The notes beneath the pieces are model-generated. The model was not told the origin of the DNA. It worked only from the letters and a program-made list of their open reading frames with translations, and ran no database searches. From Vreelandella salicampi (lineage in GTDB: Bacteria > Pseudomonadota > Gammaproteobacteria > Pseudomonadales > Halomonadaceae), in the NCBI RefSeq assembly GCF_013415105.1, contig NZ_JACCDF010000008.1, positions 62,001 to 126,000 of the forward strand: DNA of 64,000 nt, read 5' to 3'. Below are positions 16,092 through 26,101 of the stretch, piece by piece. The translations under genes and the position numbers were made by a program. Position 1 is the first letter of the stretch; every line of letters starts with the position of its first letter.

Positions 16092-18959
16092 ATGGCCCGA
16101 GTCCCAATCCCTGGGCAGCTAGCGCAATTTTTTACCCTGTCCCATGATCTGTTTTGCTGCGTGGATTTAGCTGGCTATTTTTTGCAGGTTAATCCTGCGT
16201 TTTTAGCCTTGCTTGAGTACAGCGAAGGCGCTGTTATAACGCACCCGTATACCCTCGTGGTTAGCGAAGCGGATCAGCCGCTGGTCGCCGATATTTTAGC
16301 GCGGCTAGCGCAAGGGAACGAGGTGGAGGTGTTTGAGCTACAACTCGTCAGCGCTTCACGCCATCGCCACTGGGTAGAAGTCAGTGCCTCGCTAGGCGCG
16401 GATCGCATTATTTACGTGGTTGCACGCCAAATCACCGAGCGCAAGCGATTGGAAGCGCAGTTGCAACATAATCAGCGGCTTTTTCACATTGCCGGTGACA
16501 CCGCGCTGATTGGTGGCTGGTACGTCGACATGCGTGACGGGCTGCCGGTCTGGTCCGATGAGATATGCCGTATTCATGGCGTCGAGCCGGGGTATCAACC
16601 CACGATAGAAAGCGCTATCGATTTTTATATGCCCAGCTCGCAAGCGTGCATTCGCCACGTCTTTACCCAATGCAGCGAAACAGGGGAGGGCTTTGATGAA
16701 GAATTAGAAATTCTTACCCGCCAGGGGGAAACGCGTTGGGTGCGGGTGGTGGGGCAAGCCGTGCGCGACGAGATTGGAAGGATTGAGCAAGTGCAAGGCT
16801 CTACTCAAGATATCCATGCGCGCAAAGTGGCCGAGGGGCAACTTAAGCTGCTTGAGCGCGGTGTGGAATCGAGCGTCAACGGCATTGTGATTGCCGATGC
16901 CAGGCAGCCCGACTTGCCGATCGTGTACGTTAACGCGGCCTTTGAGCGCATTACCGGTTACTCCCGTGAGGGGCGTAACTGCCGCTTTTTGCAAGGGGAC
17001 GAGACCGACCCACAGGCCGTCAGGGTGTTGCACGAAGCCATTGATGCCGAGCGTGAAGTGCACGTGACGCTGCGCAACTACCGCCGCAATGGCGCGCTGT
17101 TTTGGAATGATTTGTATATTTCTCCAGTGCGCGATGAGAGCGGTGCGGTAACGCACTATATCGGCGTGCAAAACGATATTACCGAGCAGCGCGAATATCA
17201 GGCGCAACTCAACTACAACGCCAACCATGATGCGCTCACGGGGCTGCCGAATCGCACCTTGCTGGCGCAGCGCCTAGAGCAGGGCTGCCAAATTGCCCAA
17301 CGGCATCAGCGTTATTTGGCGGTGCTGTTTATTGATTTGGACGACTTCAAGCCGATTAACGATACCCTGGGGCATGAGGTGGGCGATTTTATTCTGGTCG
17401 AAGTCGCCAAGCGGCTGGAGGCCGTTTTGCGCCCGTGGGATACCGTGGCCCGTTTTGGCAGCGATGAATTTGTGGTGGTACTGCCGGATATCGCCGATGA
17501 AAGCGATGCACTCTACGTCGTTGAGCGGATGCTGCGACAGCTGGCCTCCGCGTATTGGCATAACGGCAGTGAGATGCGCATCACTGCAAGTATCGGGATT
17601 GCCACCAGCGACGGCAAAACCGACCGCCCGAAGGCGCTCATCCAGCAGGCGGATTTGGCGATGTACAAAGCCAAACGCCAAGGGCGCAACACCTATCAGT
17701 GGTACACTGAGGAGCTTAACCAAAAAGTCAGCGCCCGTGTGGCGTTACGTAGTGCCTTACAGCAGGCCATTGAGCAGAGCGAGTTTGAGCTGCATTACCA
17801 GCCGCAAATACATAGCCCCAGTGGCCGTGTGATCGGTGTTGAAGCGCTGCTACGCTGGCATCATCCGGCGCGTGGCTATATCCCTCCCGGTGAGTTTATT
17901 GGCCTGGCCGAAGACACCGGTCAGATCATCCCCATCAGCGACTGGGTGTTGGCGACGGCCTGCCGCGACGGGCAGCGGCTCAATGCGCTCGGCGTTGGGC
18001 GCACCAGCATGGCGGTGAATATTTCCCCCATGCAGTTTCAGCGCCCCGGTTTTCTTGAATCGGTTGAGCACACCTTGGAAGCCAGCGCCTTCGATCCGAC
18101 GCTTTTAGAGCTTGAACTCACCGAAGGCGTGCTGATGGAGAGCGCCGAGCGAGCGATTCATGCGCTGGATGCGCTGCGTGAACTCGGTGTGCATATCGCC
18201 CTAGATGACTTCGGCACCGGCTTCTCTAGCCTGAGCTATCTCAAGCGGCTGCCGATCAACAAGATAAAGATCGACCGTTCCTTTGTGCGTGAAGTGATCA
18301 GCGACCATCGCGACGCCGCGATCATTGAAGGCGTGGTCACCATGGCGGCCAAAATGGAGCTTGAAGTGCTGGTAGAAGGCGTGGAAACCGCCGCCCAGCA
18401 CGCCTTTTTACGCAAGCAGCTATGCGATACCTTCCAGGGATTTTACTTCGCGCGGCCCATGCCGTTTGACGATTTGGTTCGCTTTATGCGCGAGCAGCGC
18501 CCGGTGGTACCAAGGGTTACGGACGTCGAGGGCGAAGGGGGGCGTACGCTGCTATTGCTCGATGACGAGCCCAATATTCTGCGCGCGCTTACCCGCGTAC
18601 TGCGGCGTGATGGCTACCGGATTATCGCCGTTGAAAAACCCAAGGACGCGTTTGAGCACATGGCGATGAACGACGTAGACGTGATTCTCAGCGACCAACG
18701 GCTGCCTGAAATGAGCGGCACGACGTTTTTGCACCGGGTGAAAGAACTTTACCCCGATACGGTACAGCTGATTCTTTCCGGCTATACCAACCTGAAAACC
18801 GTGACCGATGCGGTGAACCAGGGTGGTGTGTATAAATTTATCACCAAACCATGGGACGACGACGAACTGCGCGCGCTGGTGCAAGAGGCATTCCGCCATG
18901 CCGAGCGGGAGCGACTGCGCCACGGGCAAAAAAGACGTCGTCCCGCTGCTGAGCACTAA
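16092..18959 (+). CDS. PAS-PAS-LOV-GGDEF-EAL-REC signalling protein (possible blue-light c-di-GMP enzyme)
   Basis: A 955-residue soluble multidomain protein. Two PAS domains (about 5-120 and 125-250) precede a LOV-type PAS domain (about 252-370) with GRNCRFLQG, Cys297 being the expected flavin-adduct cysteine; the FMN-contact segments NYRRNGALFWN and YIGVQNDITE are also present. A GGDEF domain (374-535) has GSDEF at 456-460, which should still permit cyclase activity. The EAL domain (about 548-795) keeps EALLRW (584-589), DDFGTGFSSLSYL and KIDRSFV, so phosphodiesterase activity is likely. A receiver domain at the C-terminus (820-940) has Asp824/Asp825, phosphoacceptor Asp868 and the TKPW lysine. 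No histidine kinase is adjacent. Light sensing is inferred from motifs only. Confidence 0.9.
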   Translation: MARVPIPGQLAQFFTLSHDLFCCVDLAGYFLQVNPAFLALLEYSEGAVITHPYTLVVSEADQPLVADILARLAQGNEVEVFELQLVSASRHRHWVEVSASLGADRIIYVVARQITERKRLEAQLQHNQRLFHIAGDTALIGGWYVDMRDGLPVWSDEICRIHGVEPGYQPTIESAIDFYMPSSQACIRHVFTQCSETGEGFDEELEILTRQGETRWVRVVGQAVRDEIGRIEQVQGSTQDIHARKVAEGQLKLLERGVESSVNGIVIADARQPDLPIVYVNAAFERITGYSREGRNCRFLQGDETDPQAVRVLHEAIDAEREVHVTLRNYRRNGALFWNDLYISPVRDESGAVTHYIGVQNDITEQREYQAQLNYNANHDALTGLPNRTLLAQRLEQGCQIAQRHQRYLAVLFIDLDDFKPINDTLGHEVGDFILVEVAKRLEAVLRPWDTVARFGSDEFVVVLPDIADESDALYVVERMLRQLASAYWHNGSEMRITASIGIATSDGKTDRPKALIQQADLAMYKAKRQGRNTYQWYTEELNQKVSARVALRSALQQAIEQSEFELHYQPQIHSPSGRVIGVEALLRWHHPARGYIPPGEFIGLAEDTGQIIPISDWVLATACRDGQRLNALGVGRTSMAVNISPMQFQRPGFLESVEHTLEASAFDPTLLELELTEGVLMESAERAIHALDALRELGVHIALDDFGTGFSSLSYLKRLPINKIKIDRSFVREVISDHRDAAIIEGVVTMAAKMELEVLVEGVETAAQHAFLRKQLCDTFQGFYFARPMPFDDLVRFMREQRPVVPRVTDVEGEGGRTLLLLDDEPNILRALTRVLRRDGYRIIAVEKPKDAFEHMAMNDVDVILSDQRLPEMSGTTFLHRVKELYPDTVQLILSGYTNLKTVTDAVNQGGVYKFITKPWDDDELRALVQEAFRHAERERLRHGQKRRRPAAEH

Positions 18960-19063
18960 AGCACGGCAGGGCGAAATCGCAAATCGCCGTGCCGCTTGGT
19001 AGGGCGACTCTGGTACACTTTGACCAACGATTTTTTTAATGTTTACGCAGGATACATGTTGTC

Positions 19064-20467
19064 ATGAGTCAAGCTACCAACCAGTCCTGGGGCGGCCGCT
19101 TCAGCGAACCTACCGATGCCTTCGTCGAGCGCTTCACCGCCTCGGTCAGTTTTGACCAGCGCCTGGCGGCGCAAGATATTCGGGGCTCGATGGCGCATGC
19201 CACCATGCTGGCGCGGGTGGGCGTATTGACCGATGATGAACGCGAGGCAATCGTCACCGGCCTCAGCGAAATCCGCGACGAAATTGAGCGCGGTGAATTT
19301 CAGTGGTCGGTGCCGCTGGAAGACGTGCACATGAACATCGAAGCGCGGCTGACCGATAAAATCGGCATTACCGGCAAAAAGCTTCACACCGGCCGCTCGC
19401 GCAACGATCAGGTGGCCACCGACATTCGCCTGTTTATGCGCGATGCCATCGATGCCATCGAAGTCGAGCTGATTCGCCTGCGCGAAGGCATGGTCGCGCT
19501 TGCCGACCGCGAAGCCGACACCATCATGCCGGGGTTTACCCACTTGCAAACGGCGCAGCCGGTGACGTTTGGCCACCACTTACTAGCCTGGCAGGAAATG
19601 CTTGCCCGCGATCACGAGCGCCTGCTCGATTGTCGCAAACGCGTTAACGTCATGCCGCTGGGCGCCGCGGCGCTGGCGGGGACGACCTACCCGATTGATC
19701 GCCACGTTACCGCTGAGCTTTTGGGCTTTAATCGTCCGGCGGAGAACTCGCTAGACGCGGTGTCTGATCGCGATTTCGCCATCGAATTCGTCAGCTTCGC
19801 CAGCATTTTGCTCATGCACATGTCGCGTATGAGCGAAGAGCTGGTGCTGTGGACCAGCGCGCAGTTTGATTTCATCGACCTGCCGGATCGTTTTTGCACC
19901 GGCTCCTCGATCATGCCGCAGAAGAAAAATCCTGATGTGCCCGAATTGGTGCGGGGCAAAACCGGCCGCGTTTACGGTCACCTGATGGGGCTTTTGACGC
20001 TGATGAAATCGCAGCCGCTGGCCTACAACAAAGACAACCAGGAAGACAAAGAGCCGCTGTTTGACGCCGTGGATACCGTGGGCGATTGCCTAAAAGCCTT
20101 TGCCGATATGGTGCCGGCCATTGAGCCGAAAAAGGTCAATATGTTCGAAGCGGCGCGCAAGGGCTTCTCCACCGCCACCGACCTTGCCGACTACCTAGTG
20201 CGCAAAGGCGTGGCTTTCCGCGACGCTCACGAGATTGTCGGTGAGTCGGTGGCTTACGGCCTAAAAGAAGAGAAAGACCTCTCCGAGATGTCGCTCGACG
20301 AGCTGCGCCAGTTCTCTCAGGTGATCGAAAGCGACGTCTTCGAGGTGCTAACGCTAGAAGGCTCCGTCGCGGCGCGTAATCACATTGGCGGCACCGCGCC
20401 GGATCAAGTCCGCGCGGCCGCACAACGGGCACGCGAAGCGCTCGCCGTGCTTAAGGATCAGGCATGA
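19064..20467 (+). CDS. argH: Argininosuccinate lyase
   Basis: Last step of arginine biosynthesis: cleaves argininosuccinate to arginine and fumarate. The 467-residue protein starts [19 protein letters not shown] and carries the fumarase/aspartase superfamily signature [12 protein letters not shown] with the catalytic serine loop, plus [13 protein letters not shown] and the [16 protein letters not shown] motif with the catalytic His. Length is typical. Its stop codon overlaps the start of lptM (ATGA). No other arginine gene is near, so it is probably constitutive or controlled at its own promoter. Confidence 0.97.
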   Translation: MSQATNQSWGGRFSEPTDAFVERFTASVSFDQRLAAQDIRGSMAHATMLARVGVLTDDEREAIVTGLSEIRDEIERGEFQWSVPLEDVHMNIEARLTDKIGITGKKLHTGRSRNDQVATDIRLFMRDAIDAIEVELIRLREGMVALADREADTIMPGFTHLQTAQPVTFGHHLLAWQEMLARDHERLLDCRKRVNVMPLGAAALAGTTYPIDRHVTAELLGFNRPAENSLDAVSDRDFAIEFVSFASILLMHMSRMSEELVLWTSAQFDFIDLPDRFCTGSSIMPQKKNPDVPELVRGKTGRVYGHLMGLLTLMKSQPLAYNKDNQEDKEPLFDAVDTVGDCLKAFADMVPAIEPKKVNMFEAARKGFSTATDLADYLVRKGVAFRDAHEIVGESVAYGLKEEKDLSEMSLDELRQFSQVIESDVFEVLTLEGSVAARNHIGGTAPDQVRAAAQRAREALAVLKDQA

Positions 20468-20589
20468 GCGTTAAGAGCCTATTATTCGGCGTCGCCGTGA
20501 TGTTGCTGCTGGCAGGCTGTGGCCAAAAAGGGCCGCTCTACTTGCCCGATGACGCCGCCAATGCGAATGCCGCCGAGCAGGAGGGGTAA
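20464..20589 (+). CDS. lptM: LPS transport lipoprotein LptM (YifL family)
   Basis: A 41-residue lipoprotein too short for ordinary gene callers. A hydrophobic signal ends in the lipobox LLLAGC (Cys19), followed by GQKGPLYLP, the hallmark of LptM/YifL. In E. coli LptM binds the LptD-LptE translocon and helps its oxidative folding in the outer membrane. The start overlaps the argH stop (ATGA) and the TAA is directly followed by the ATG of lysA, so translation of all three is coupled. The argH-lptM-lysA-dapF order matches other gammaproteobacteria. Confidence 0.88.
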   Translation: MSVKSLLFGVAVMLLLAGCGQKGPLYLPDDAANANAAEQEG

Positions 20590-21879
20590 ATGGATCACTT
20601 TAACTACCGCGACGGCGTGCTCTACGCCGAAGACGTGCCGCTATCGCGGATCGCCGCTGAGCACGGCACACCCTGCTACGTTTACTCCAAGGCGACGCTT
20701 GCGCGCCATTTTCGCGCCTATACCGAGGCGCTGGGTAGCCAGTCGCATTTGATTTGCTACGCCGTGAAGGCAAATTCCAACCTTGCCGTGCTGGGGCTTT
20801 TGGCCAAGCTCGGCGCGGGCTTTGATATTGTCTCGGTGGGCGAACTTGAGCGCGTCCTCAAAGCGGGCGGCGACCCGGCGAAGGTCGTGTTTTCCGGGGT
20901 GGCCAAGCAGGCAAACGAGATGGCCCGGGCGTTAGAAGTCGGCATCAAATGCTTTAACGTCGAATCGCGCCCCGAGCTTGAGCGCTTAAATGCCGTGGCC
21001 GGTGAATTAGGCAAAACCGCGCCAGTGTCGCTACGCGTCAACCCGGACGTGGACGCGGGCACTCACCCGTATATTTCCACCGGGCTTAAGGACAACAAGT
21101 TCGGTATACCGGTGGATGAAGCACTTGCGGTGTACGAGTTTGCGGCAAGCCTTTCACATGTCAAGGTGGTGGGATTGGATTGCCATATTGGCTCGCAGCT
21201 GACCGAGACGGCGCCGTTTCTGGACGCCCTGGAGCGCCTGCTGGTGCTGATGGAGCGCTTGCACGAGCGCGGTATCGAGATCGAGCACCTCGACCTCGGT
21301 GGTGGTCTTGGCGTGACCTATCGCGATGAAAAGCCGCCCCAGCCGTTTGATTACGCCAGCCAGTTGCTCTCGCGTCTGTCGTGCTGGGAAGGTGGTAAAA
21401 AACTCACTTTGTTGTTTGAACCGGGCCGCTCGATTGCCGCCAATGCGGGCGTCATGCTCACCCGCGTGGAGTTCTTAAAGCCGGGCGAAGGCAAGAACTT
21501 TGCCATCGTCGATGCAGGCATGAACGACTTGATTCGCCCCTCGCTCTACCAGGCGTGGCAGGCGATTGTCCCGGTGGATACCCGCGAAGCACGCGAGAGA
21601 GCCGTCTACGACGTGGTCGGCCCGGTGTGCGAAACCGGCGACTTTTTAGGCAAAGAGCGCGAATTGGCGATTGCCGAAAATGATTTGCTCGCCGTGCGCT
21701 CTGCCGGCGCCTACGGCTTCGTCATGGCCTCGAACTACAACAGCCGCCCGCGCCCGGCAGAGCTTATGGTCGATGGCGACGCCTGTTATGTCGTGCGCCG
21801 CCGCGAGAGCGTTGAGAGCCTGTGGGCCGGCGAAGCGCTACTGCCCGATAGCACCTTGGGCCAGGCAGAGGAGCGATAA
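20590..21879 (+). CDS. lysA: Diaminopimelate decarboxylase
   Basis: PLP enzyme converting meso-diaminopimelate to lysine. The 429-residue protein has the alanine-racemase-like barrel with the PLP lysine in [13 protein letters not shown], the HIGSQLTE motif, the LDLGGGLGV phosphate-binding loop, the EPGRSI motif, and the C-terminal GPVCETGDF containing the active-site Cys that acts across the dimer. The ATG abuts the lptM stop and its ribosome-binding site (CAGGAGGGG) lies inside the end of lptM. dapF follows with a TAATG overlap. Confidence 0.97.
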   Translation: MDHFNYRDGVLYAEDVPLSRIAAEHGTPCYVYSKATLARHFRAYTEALGSQSHLICYAVKANSNLAVLGLLAKLGAGFDIVSVGELERVLKAGGDPAKVVFSGVAKQANEMARALEVGIKCFNVESRPELERLNAVAGELGKTAPVSLRVNPDVDAGTHPYISTGLKDNKFGIPVDEALAVYEFAASLSHVKVVGLDCHIGSQLTETAPFLDALERLLVLMERLHERGIEIEHLDLGGGLGVTYRDEKPPQPFDYASQLLSRLSCWEGGKKLTLLFEPGRSIAANAGVMLTRVEFLKPGEGKNFAIVDAGMNDLIRPSLYQAWQAIVPVDTREARERAVYDVVGPVCETGDFLGKERELAIAENDLLAVRSAGAYGFVMASNYNSRPRPAELMVDGDACYVVRRRESVESLWAGEALLPDSTLGQAEER

Positions 21880-22712
21880 TGCTGCTGCACTTCACCAAAA
21901 TGCACGGCCTGGGTAACGACTTTGTGATGGTGGATCTCGTCACCCAGCGCGCGCGCCTGACCGATGCCCATGTCCGCGAGCTTTCCGACCGCCGCTTTGG
22001 TATTGGTTTTGATCAGTTGCTGGTGGTGGAGCCGCCTCGCGACCCGGATATGGATTTTCGCTACCGCATCTTCAACGCCGACGGCAGCGAAGTAGAGAAC
22101 TGCGGCAACGGCGCGCGCTGCTTTGCCCGGTTTGTGCGCGACCAGCGCTTGACCCATAAAAACGAAATTCATGTCGAAACTAGCGGCGGCCCGCTGGTGC
22201 TGACGATTCAGCACGATGGCCAGGTGCGCGTTGACATGGGCCGTCCGCGGTTCACGCCGTCTGCGCTGCCGTTTGACGCCCCCGGCGATCAGCCCTTGCA
22301 TGAGCTGAACGTTGACGGTGAAGTGTTGGAAATCAGCGTGGTGTCGATGGGCAACCCCCACGCGGTGCTAGAGGTCGAGAACGTCGAGAGCGCGCCGGTA
22401 GCGCGTTTGGGCCCCTCGATTGAGGCGCACCCGCGCTTTCCCCACAAGGTGAATGTCGGCTTTATGCAGGTCGTTTCCCCCAGCGAAATTCGCCTGCGCG
22501 TGTTCGAACGCGGCAGTGGTGAAACGCTAGCGTGCGGCACCGGGGCCTGTGCTGCGGTTGCTAGCGGCATTCGCCAGGGGCTTTTGAAAAGCCCGGTTAA
22601 AGTCCACCTGCCTGGTGGTGAGCTCTCCATCGAATGGCCCGACCCGGAAGCGTCGCTCATCATGGTTGGCCCCGCCACGCGCGTGTTTGATGGCCGCGTC
22701 GCACTGAATTAA
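21879..22712 (+). CDS. dapF: Diaminopimelate epimerase
   Basis: Cofactor-independent epimerase producing meso-diaminopimelate for lysine and peptidoglycan. The 277-residue protein begins [18 protein letters not shown] and has both catalytic cysteines, in ENCGNGARC and in LACGTGACA. Translationally coupled to lysA by a TAATG overlap and followed by the DUF484 gene, as in Pseudomonas and Escherichia. Confidence 0.97.
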   Translation: MLLHFTKMHGLGNDFVMVDLVTQRARLTDAHVRELSDRRFGIGFDQLLVVEPPRDPDMDFRYRIFNADGSEVENCGNGARCFARFVRDQRLTHKNEIHVETSGGPLVLTIQHDGQVRVDMGRPRFTPSALPFDAPGDQPLHELNVDGEVLEISVVSMGNPHAVLEVENVESAPVARLGPSIEAHPRFPHKVNVGFMQVVSPSEIRLRVFERGSGETLACGTGACAAVASGIRQGLLKSPVKVHLPGGELSIEWPDPEASLIMVGPATRVFDGRVALN

Positions 22713-22760
22713 GCGCATTGAATTATTCGTACTGATGAAAACCCTCTAGGGAGAATGGCG

Positions 22761-23471
22761 ATGTCTCAAGCCCCCGAACCGCGCAAGACGCTCGACCCCG
22801 ATCAAGTAGCGTTCTGGTTGGCCCGCCATCCCGATTTTTTCGTCGGTCGTGAGGGGCTGCTCCAGCAGCTCAAGGTGCCGCACCCGAATATCGACGGCGC
22901 CGTCTCGCTGCTGGAGCGGTTAGTGATCGACCTGCGTGCCCGCGCGGAAACGGCGGAGGGGCGCCTAGAACAGCTGCTCGACGCCGCGCGGCATAACGAG
23001 GCGCAGTATCGCCGCCTGCGTGAAACATTGCTGGCGCTGGTTGAAGCTGACGACCGCGACGCGTTGGCGCAGGCGCTGGCCACGCAGATGAGCGAGCGTT
23101 TCGACACGCCGGCGCTGGCGCTCTGGTGCCCGCCCGAATTGAGTGACGCCGAACCTGCCCCGCCGCAGCCGCCGCGCCATGTGCTCAACCAGCACGCAAG
23201 CGCTAGGCTGGCGGCGCTTTTGGATGGCCGCACCAGCCGCTGCGCTAAGCTGGGTGTGAGCGACTGGAAGTGCTTACTGCCCCACGTATCGCCACCTAAG
23301 AAAGCTGGCTCCTGCGCAGTGACACGCCTCTCGGCGGGCGAGCCGCTCGGCTATTTGCTGTTGGCAAGCCCCGACCCGGAGCAATATCGCGCCAGTATGG
23401 ATACGCTATTTACCGAGTATCTGGGGGATATTACGGCCCGTCTGCTGATTCGCCTGTCGCCCCATGGCTAA
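22761..23471 (+). CDS. DUF484 protein, upstream partner of xerC
   Basis: A 236-residue DUF484 (YigA-like) protein. The N-terminal motif DPDQVAFWLARHPDFFVGREG is diagnostic; a heptad-rich helix follows (SLLERLVIDLRARAETAEGRL), then a GAF-like C-terminal half ending YLGDITARLLIRL. Function is unknown, but the gene is almost always next to dapF and xerC. The second of two in-frame ATGs (22761) is chosen since AGGGAG sits seven bases before it and only one base before the first. Its end overlaps xerC by eight bases. Confidence 0.88.
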   Translation: MSQAPEPRKTLDPDQVAFWLARHPDFFVGREGLLQQLKVPHPNIDGAVSLLERLVIDLRARAETAEGRLEQLLDAARHNEAQYRRLRETLLALVEADDRDALAQALATQMSERFDTPALALWCPPELSDAEPAPPQPPRHVLNQHASARLAALLDGRTSRCAKLGVSDWKCLLPHVSPPKKAGSCAVTRLSAGEPLGYLLLASPDPEQYRASMDTLFTEYLGDITARLLIRLSPHG

Positions 23472-24402
23472 CGCGCCGACTGCTGAGCTGACGACCCAGA
23501 CCGAGGCGTTTCTCGCGGCGCTGGGCCAGCACGCAAGCCCCGCCACGGTCGCGGCGTATCGTCGCGATTTGGTGGCGCTTTGCACGTTTGCCGAGGCACG
23601 CGGCGTCGTTGCCACCAGCGAGTTGAATGCCACTTTTTTGCGCGCGTTTCTCGCCAGTGAGCGAAGCCGCGGGCTCGCGCCGCGCAGCCTAGCGCGGCGG
23701 CGGGCGGCGTTATCACGCTTTGCCGATGATTGTGTTTCGCGTGGCGTATTGGCGGATAACCCGGTCACGCTTTTGCGCACGCCAAAGCAGCCAAGCCACC
23801 TACCGCGCCCGTTGGATGTGGATACGTTGGCCCATTTTCTCGATACGCCCCACGATGGCTCGCCGCTGGCGCTGCGGGATCAGGCGATGTTGGAGCTTTT
23901 ATACTCCAGCGGGCTGCGCCTAGCGGAGCTTGCCGCGCTGGATATGACCGACCTAGAGCCGCAGCGCGTGCGCGTGATCGGCAAGGGTGCCAAACCCCGC
24001 CAGGTGCCGGTAGGGCGGCGCGCCCGCGATGCACTGAATGCATGGCTGGCGGCGCGGGCACAATTCGCCCCGGCGAGCGAAGCAGCCCTGTTTCTAGGCC
24101 AGCGTGGCCGCCGCTTGGGGCACCGCGCGATTCAAAAACGCTTGGCTACGCTTGCCATCGAGCGTGGGTTACCCGAGCACTTGCACCCGCACCGGCTGCG
24201 CCACTCGTTTGCCAGCCACCTGCTGGAATCCAGCCAGGATTTGCGCGCGGTGCAGGAGCTTTTGGGCCACGCGAATCTTTCCACCACGCAGGTGTATACG
24301 CGGCTGGATTGGCAGCACTTGGCCGAGAGCTACGATGCGGCGCATCCGCGCGCACGGCGCCGAGCGTCGACAACGTCTTCTGATTTACCACCCGAGTCAT
24401 AG
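23464..24402 (+). CDS. xerC: Tyrosine recombinase XerC
   Basis: Site-specific recombinase of 312 residues that, with XerD, resolves chromosome dimers at dif. An N-terminal SAM-like core-binding domain (about 1-95) precedes the catalytic domain with Arg in SGLRLAEL, Lys in GKGAKPRQVP, HRLRH, LGHANLSTTQVYTRL with the second His and the nucleophilic Tyr. It overlaps the DUF484 gene and is followed two bases later by the HAD phosphatase gene; this is the housekeeping enzyme and not a sign of a mobile element. Confidence 0.95.
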   Translation: MANAPTAELTTQTEAFLAALGQHASPATVAAYRRDLVALCTFAEARGVVATSELNATFLRAFLASERSRGLAPRSLARRRAALSRFADDCVSRGVLADNPVTLLRTPKQPSHLPRPLDVDTLAHFLDTPHDGSPLALRDQAMLELLYSSGLRLAELAALDMTDLEPQRVRVIGKGAKPRQVPVGRRARDALNAWLAARAQFAPASEAALFLGQRGRRLGHRAIQKRLATLAIERGLPEHLHPHRLRHSFASHLLESSQDLRAVQELLGHANLSTTQVYTRLDWQHLAESYDAAHPRARRRASTTSSDLPPES

Positions 24403-24404
24403 CC

Positions 24405-25145
24405 ATGCGCCAAATTGCCACGCTGCAAGCGATTACGTTTGATCTCGACGATACCCTATGGGACAACCAGGGCGTGATGGCGCGCACCGAAGAGGGCCAC
24501 TATCGCTGGCTGCTCACCGCGTTTAACGTTTGGCGGGCTGAGCGCGGTGAGCCACCCTTGGCGCTGACCTATGAAGACGGGCTGCAGGATTACGTGGCGC
24601 GCCGCCAGCGCCTAGCCAGTGAGGTGACCGAACGGCGCGGCGATTTTACTTGGTTGCGCCTACGTGCCCTAGAGGAGCAGCTTCAAGCCCAGGGGGTGGT
24701 GAAGAGTACCGCATTAATGTGGGCGGCGGCGGCGATGAACGAGTTTCACCGCCTGCGCGTGCAGGTAACGCCGCATCCGGAAGTCGACGCGCTTTTGCAT
24801 GAACTACGCAGGCGCTACCGGCTGGCGGCGATCACCAATGGCAATATTCACTTATCGCGGCAGCCGCTGGCGCACCACTTCCCCGTGGCCATTGCGGCGG
24901 GCGAGTTACTCGCTCCCAAGCCCGATCCCACGCCCTTTCTCACCGCGCTGGCAAAGCTTGATGCGGTGCCCGAACGGGCGATGCACGTGGGCGACTCTTG
25001 GGAGGAGGATGTGCTGCCGGCGCAGCAACTGGGGATGCACGCGGTATGGATCAACGCAACGGGCGATCAGGCGTTGCCTGAACGGGTGACGCGGATCGCT
25101 CACGTAAAAGAGCTGCCGGATGTGCTGGCGTGGTGGGAAAAATAG
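24405..25145 (+). CDS. HAD-family hydrolase, YigB-like (FMN phosphatase type)
   Basis: Cytoplasmic phosphatase of 246 residues, HAD subfamily IA. Motif I is FDLDDTLWDN (residues about 12-21), motif II the ITNGN strand, motif III the Lys in LLAPKPDPTPF, and motif IV GDSWEEDV. Its place directly after xerC matches yigB, the E. coli enzyme that dephosphorylates FMN and 5-amino-6-ribitylamino uracil phosphate. Substrate is inferred from position. It converges with engB, with 27 bases between the two stops. Confidence 0.87.
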   Translation: MRQIATLQAITFDLDDTLWDNQGVMARTEEGHYRWLLTAFNVWRAERGEPPLALTYEDGLQDYVARRQRLASEVTERRGDFTWLRLRALEEQLQAQGVVKSTALMWAAAAMNEFHRLRVQVTPHPEVDALLHELRRRYRLAAITNGNIHLSRQPLAHHFPVAIAAGELLAPKPDPTPFLTALAKLDAVPERAMHVGDSWEEDVLPAQQLGMHAVWINATGDQALPERVTRIAHVKELPDVLAWWEK

Positions 25146-25172
25146 AGGCACAAGGGCGTAGTCGAGGTGCGG

Positions 25173-25811
25173 TTAGGCCCCGTCGGGAAGCGTTAGCCAC
25201 TGATCCAGGCGCTGAGAGAGAGGTGCTAGTCCGTCTTTTTTCAGCGCCGAAAAGAGCTGAACGGAGACTAAGTCGTCCCAGTCGCTTAGCTGGGCGCGGA
25301 CTTTTTGCAGAGCGCTACTGGCCGGGCCTTTCTTTAATTTATCTGCCTTGGTCAGCAGTATCTGCACCGGCATATCGCGTTCATCGGCAAAGCCCAGCAT
25401 CATCTGGTCAAACTCGGTGAGTGGATGGCGTACATCCATTAGTAGCACCAGCCCGCGAAGGCTTTGGCGGCCGCGCAGGTAGTCGGAAAGATGCTCTTGC
25501 CACTCGCGCTTTACTGCCTCGGGCACTTTGGCATAGCCGTAACCGGGCAGATCTACGAGGCGTTGTGAGGTAGTATTCATTAAGCTGAAGAAGTTGATCA
25601 GCTGTGTGCGACCCGGTGTGCGCGAGGTGCGCGCTAACGCGTTTTGCCGTGTTAGGGCATTGATAGCGCTGGATTTCCCCGCGTTCGAGCGCCCGGCAAA
25701 GGCGACTTCAGTGCCGCTATCTTCTGGGCACTGGGCAAGCGAAGGCGCGCTGAGCATAAAGCTTGCGGTGGAATAATTAAGAGCCGGGGCGGTGGCAGGT
25801 GTTACGGTCAT
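25173..25811 (-). CDS. engB: Ribosome biogenesis GTPase EngB (YihA/YsxC)
   Basis: Essential TrmE-Era-EngA-EngB-Septin-like GTPase used in late 50S subunit assembly. The 212-residue protein has G1 [10 protein letters not shown]2 [12 protein letters not shown]3 [10 protein letters not shown] and G4 LTKADKL in order. The ATG at 25811 gives the family length; longer in-frame extension to 25925 is not conserved in kind and lacks a ribosome-binding site. Divergent from the cytochrome c4 gene with a 290-base gap, an arrangement shared with Pseudomonas. Confidence 0.95.
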   Translation of the reverse strand: MTVTPATAPALNYSTASFMLSAPSLAQCPEDSGTEVAFAGRSNAGKSSAINALTRQNALARTSRTPGRTQLINFFSLMNTTSQRLVDLPGYGYAKVPEAVKREWQEHLSDYLRGRQSLRGLVLLMDVRHPLTEFDQMMLGFADERDMPVQILLTKADKLKKGPASSALQKVRAQLSDWDDLVSVQLFSALKKDGLAPLSQRLDQWLTLPDGA

Positions 25812-26044
25812 CGGTGTACATCCTGGCAAAATAGAGCAAAAGTAGGCGCGAAAGCGCGCTGGAATTACCCCTAAAGCAGGCGTGGTATTGCATTCCCGCC
25901 GGTGGGGTGATTCGTTATAATACAAGTGGTTTATAACTGCGACCTGGGGCGCTAGTGTACCATCGCGCTCTATACGTCAGCGACAATTCGCGCTTTGTGT
26001 GGGTTGTTTGCGGCGCCCAGAGCTGACCCTGGTAATTTGCTGAA

Positions 26045-26061
26045 CCTGGGCAGCGCCCAGG
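26045..26061. other. GC-rich hairpin in the engB / cytochrome c4 intergenic region
   Basis: The 290-base divergent region 25812-26101 holds a perfect 7-bp stem CCTGGGC / GCCCAGG (26045-26051 with 26055-26061) and a TATAAT hexamer at 25916-25921 on the plus strand with no good -35 partner. It lies in what would be the 5' leader of the cytochrome gene. Nothing else recognisable was seen in this gap. Confidence 0.35.
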
Positions 26062-26101
26062 GTGCGTACCAGTCACCAACTAACGGCATAGTGGATTAGC
26101 A

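Noticed and set aside
18961-18992. Hairpin GCACGGC...GCCGTGC after the LOV gene as a terminator
   Set aside because: The stem is perfect but the 18-base loop is long and there is no T-run.
23464-24402. Tyrosine recombinase as a sign of an integrated element
   Set aside because: Its neighbours (dapF, DUF484, HAD phosphatase) and sequence mark it as housekeeping XerC.
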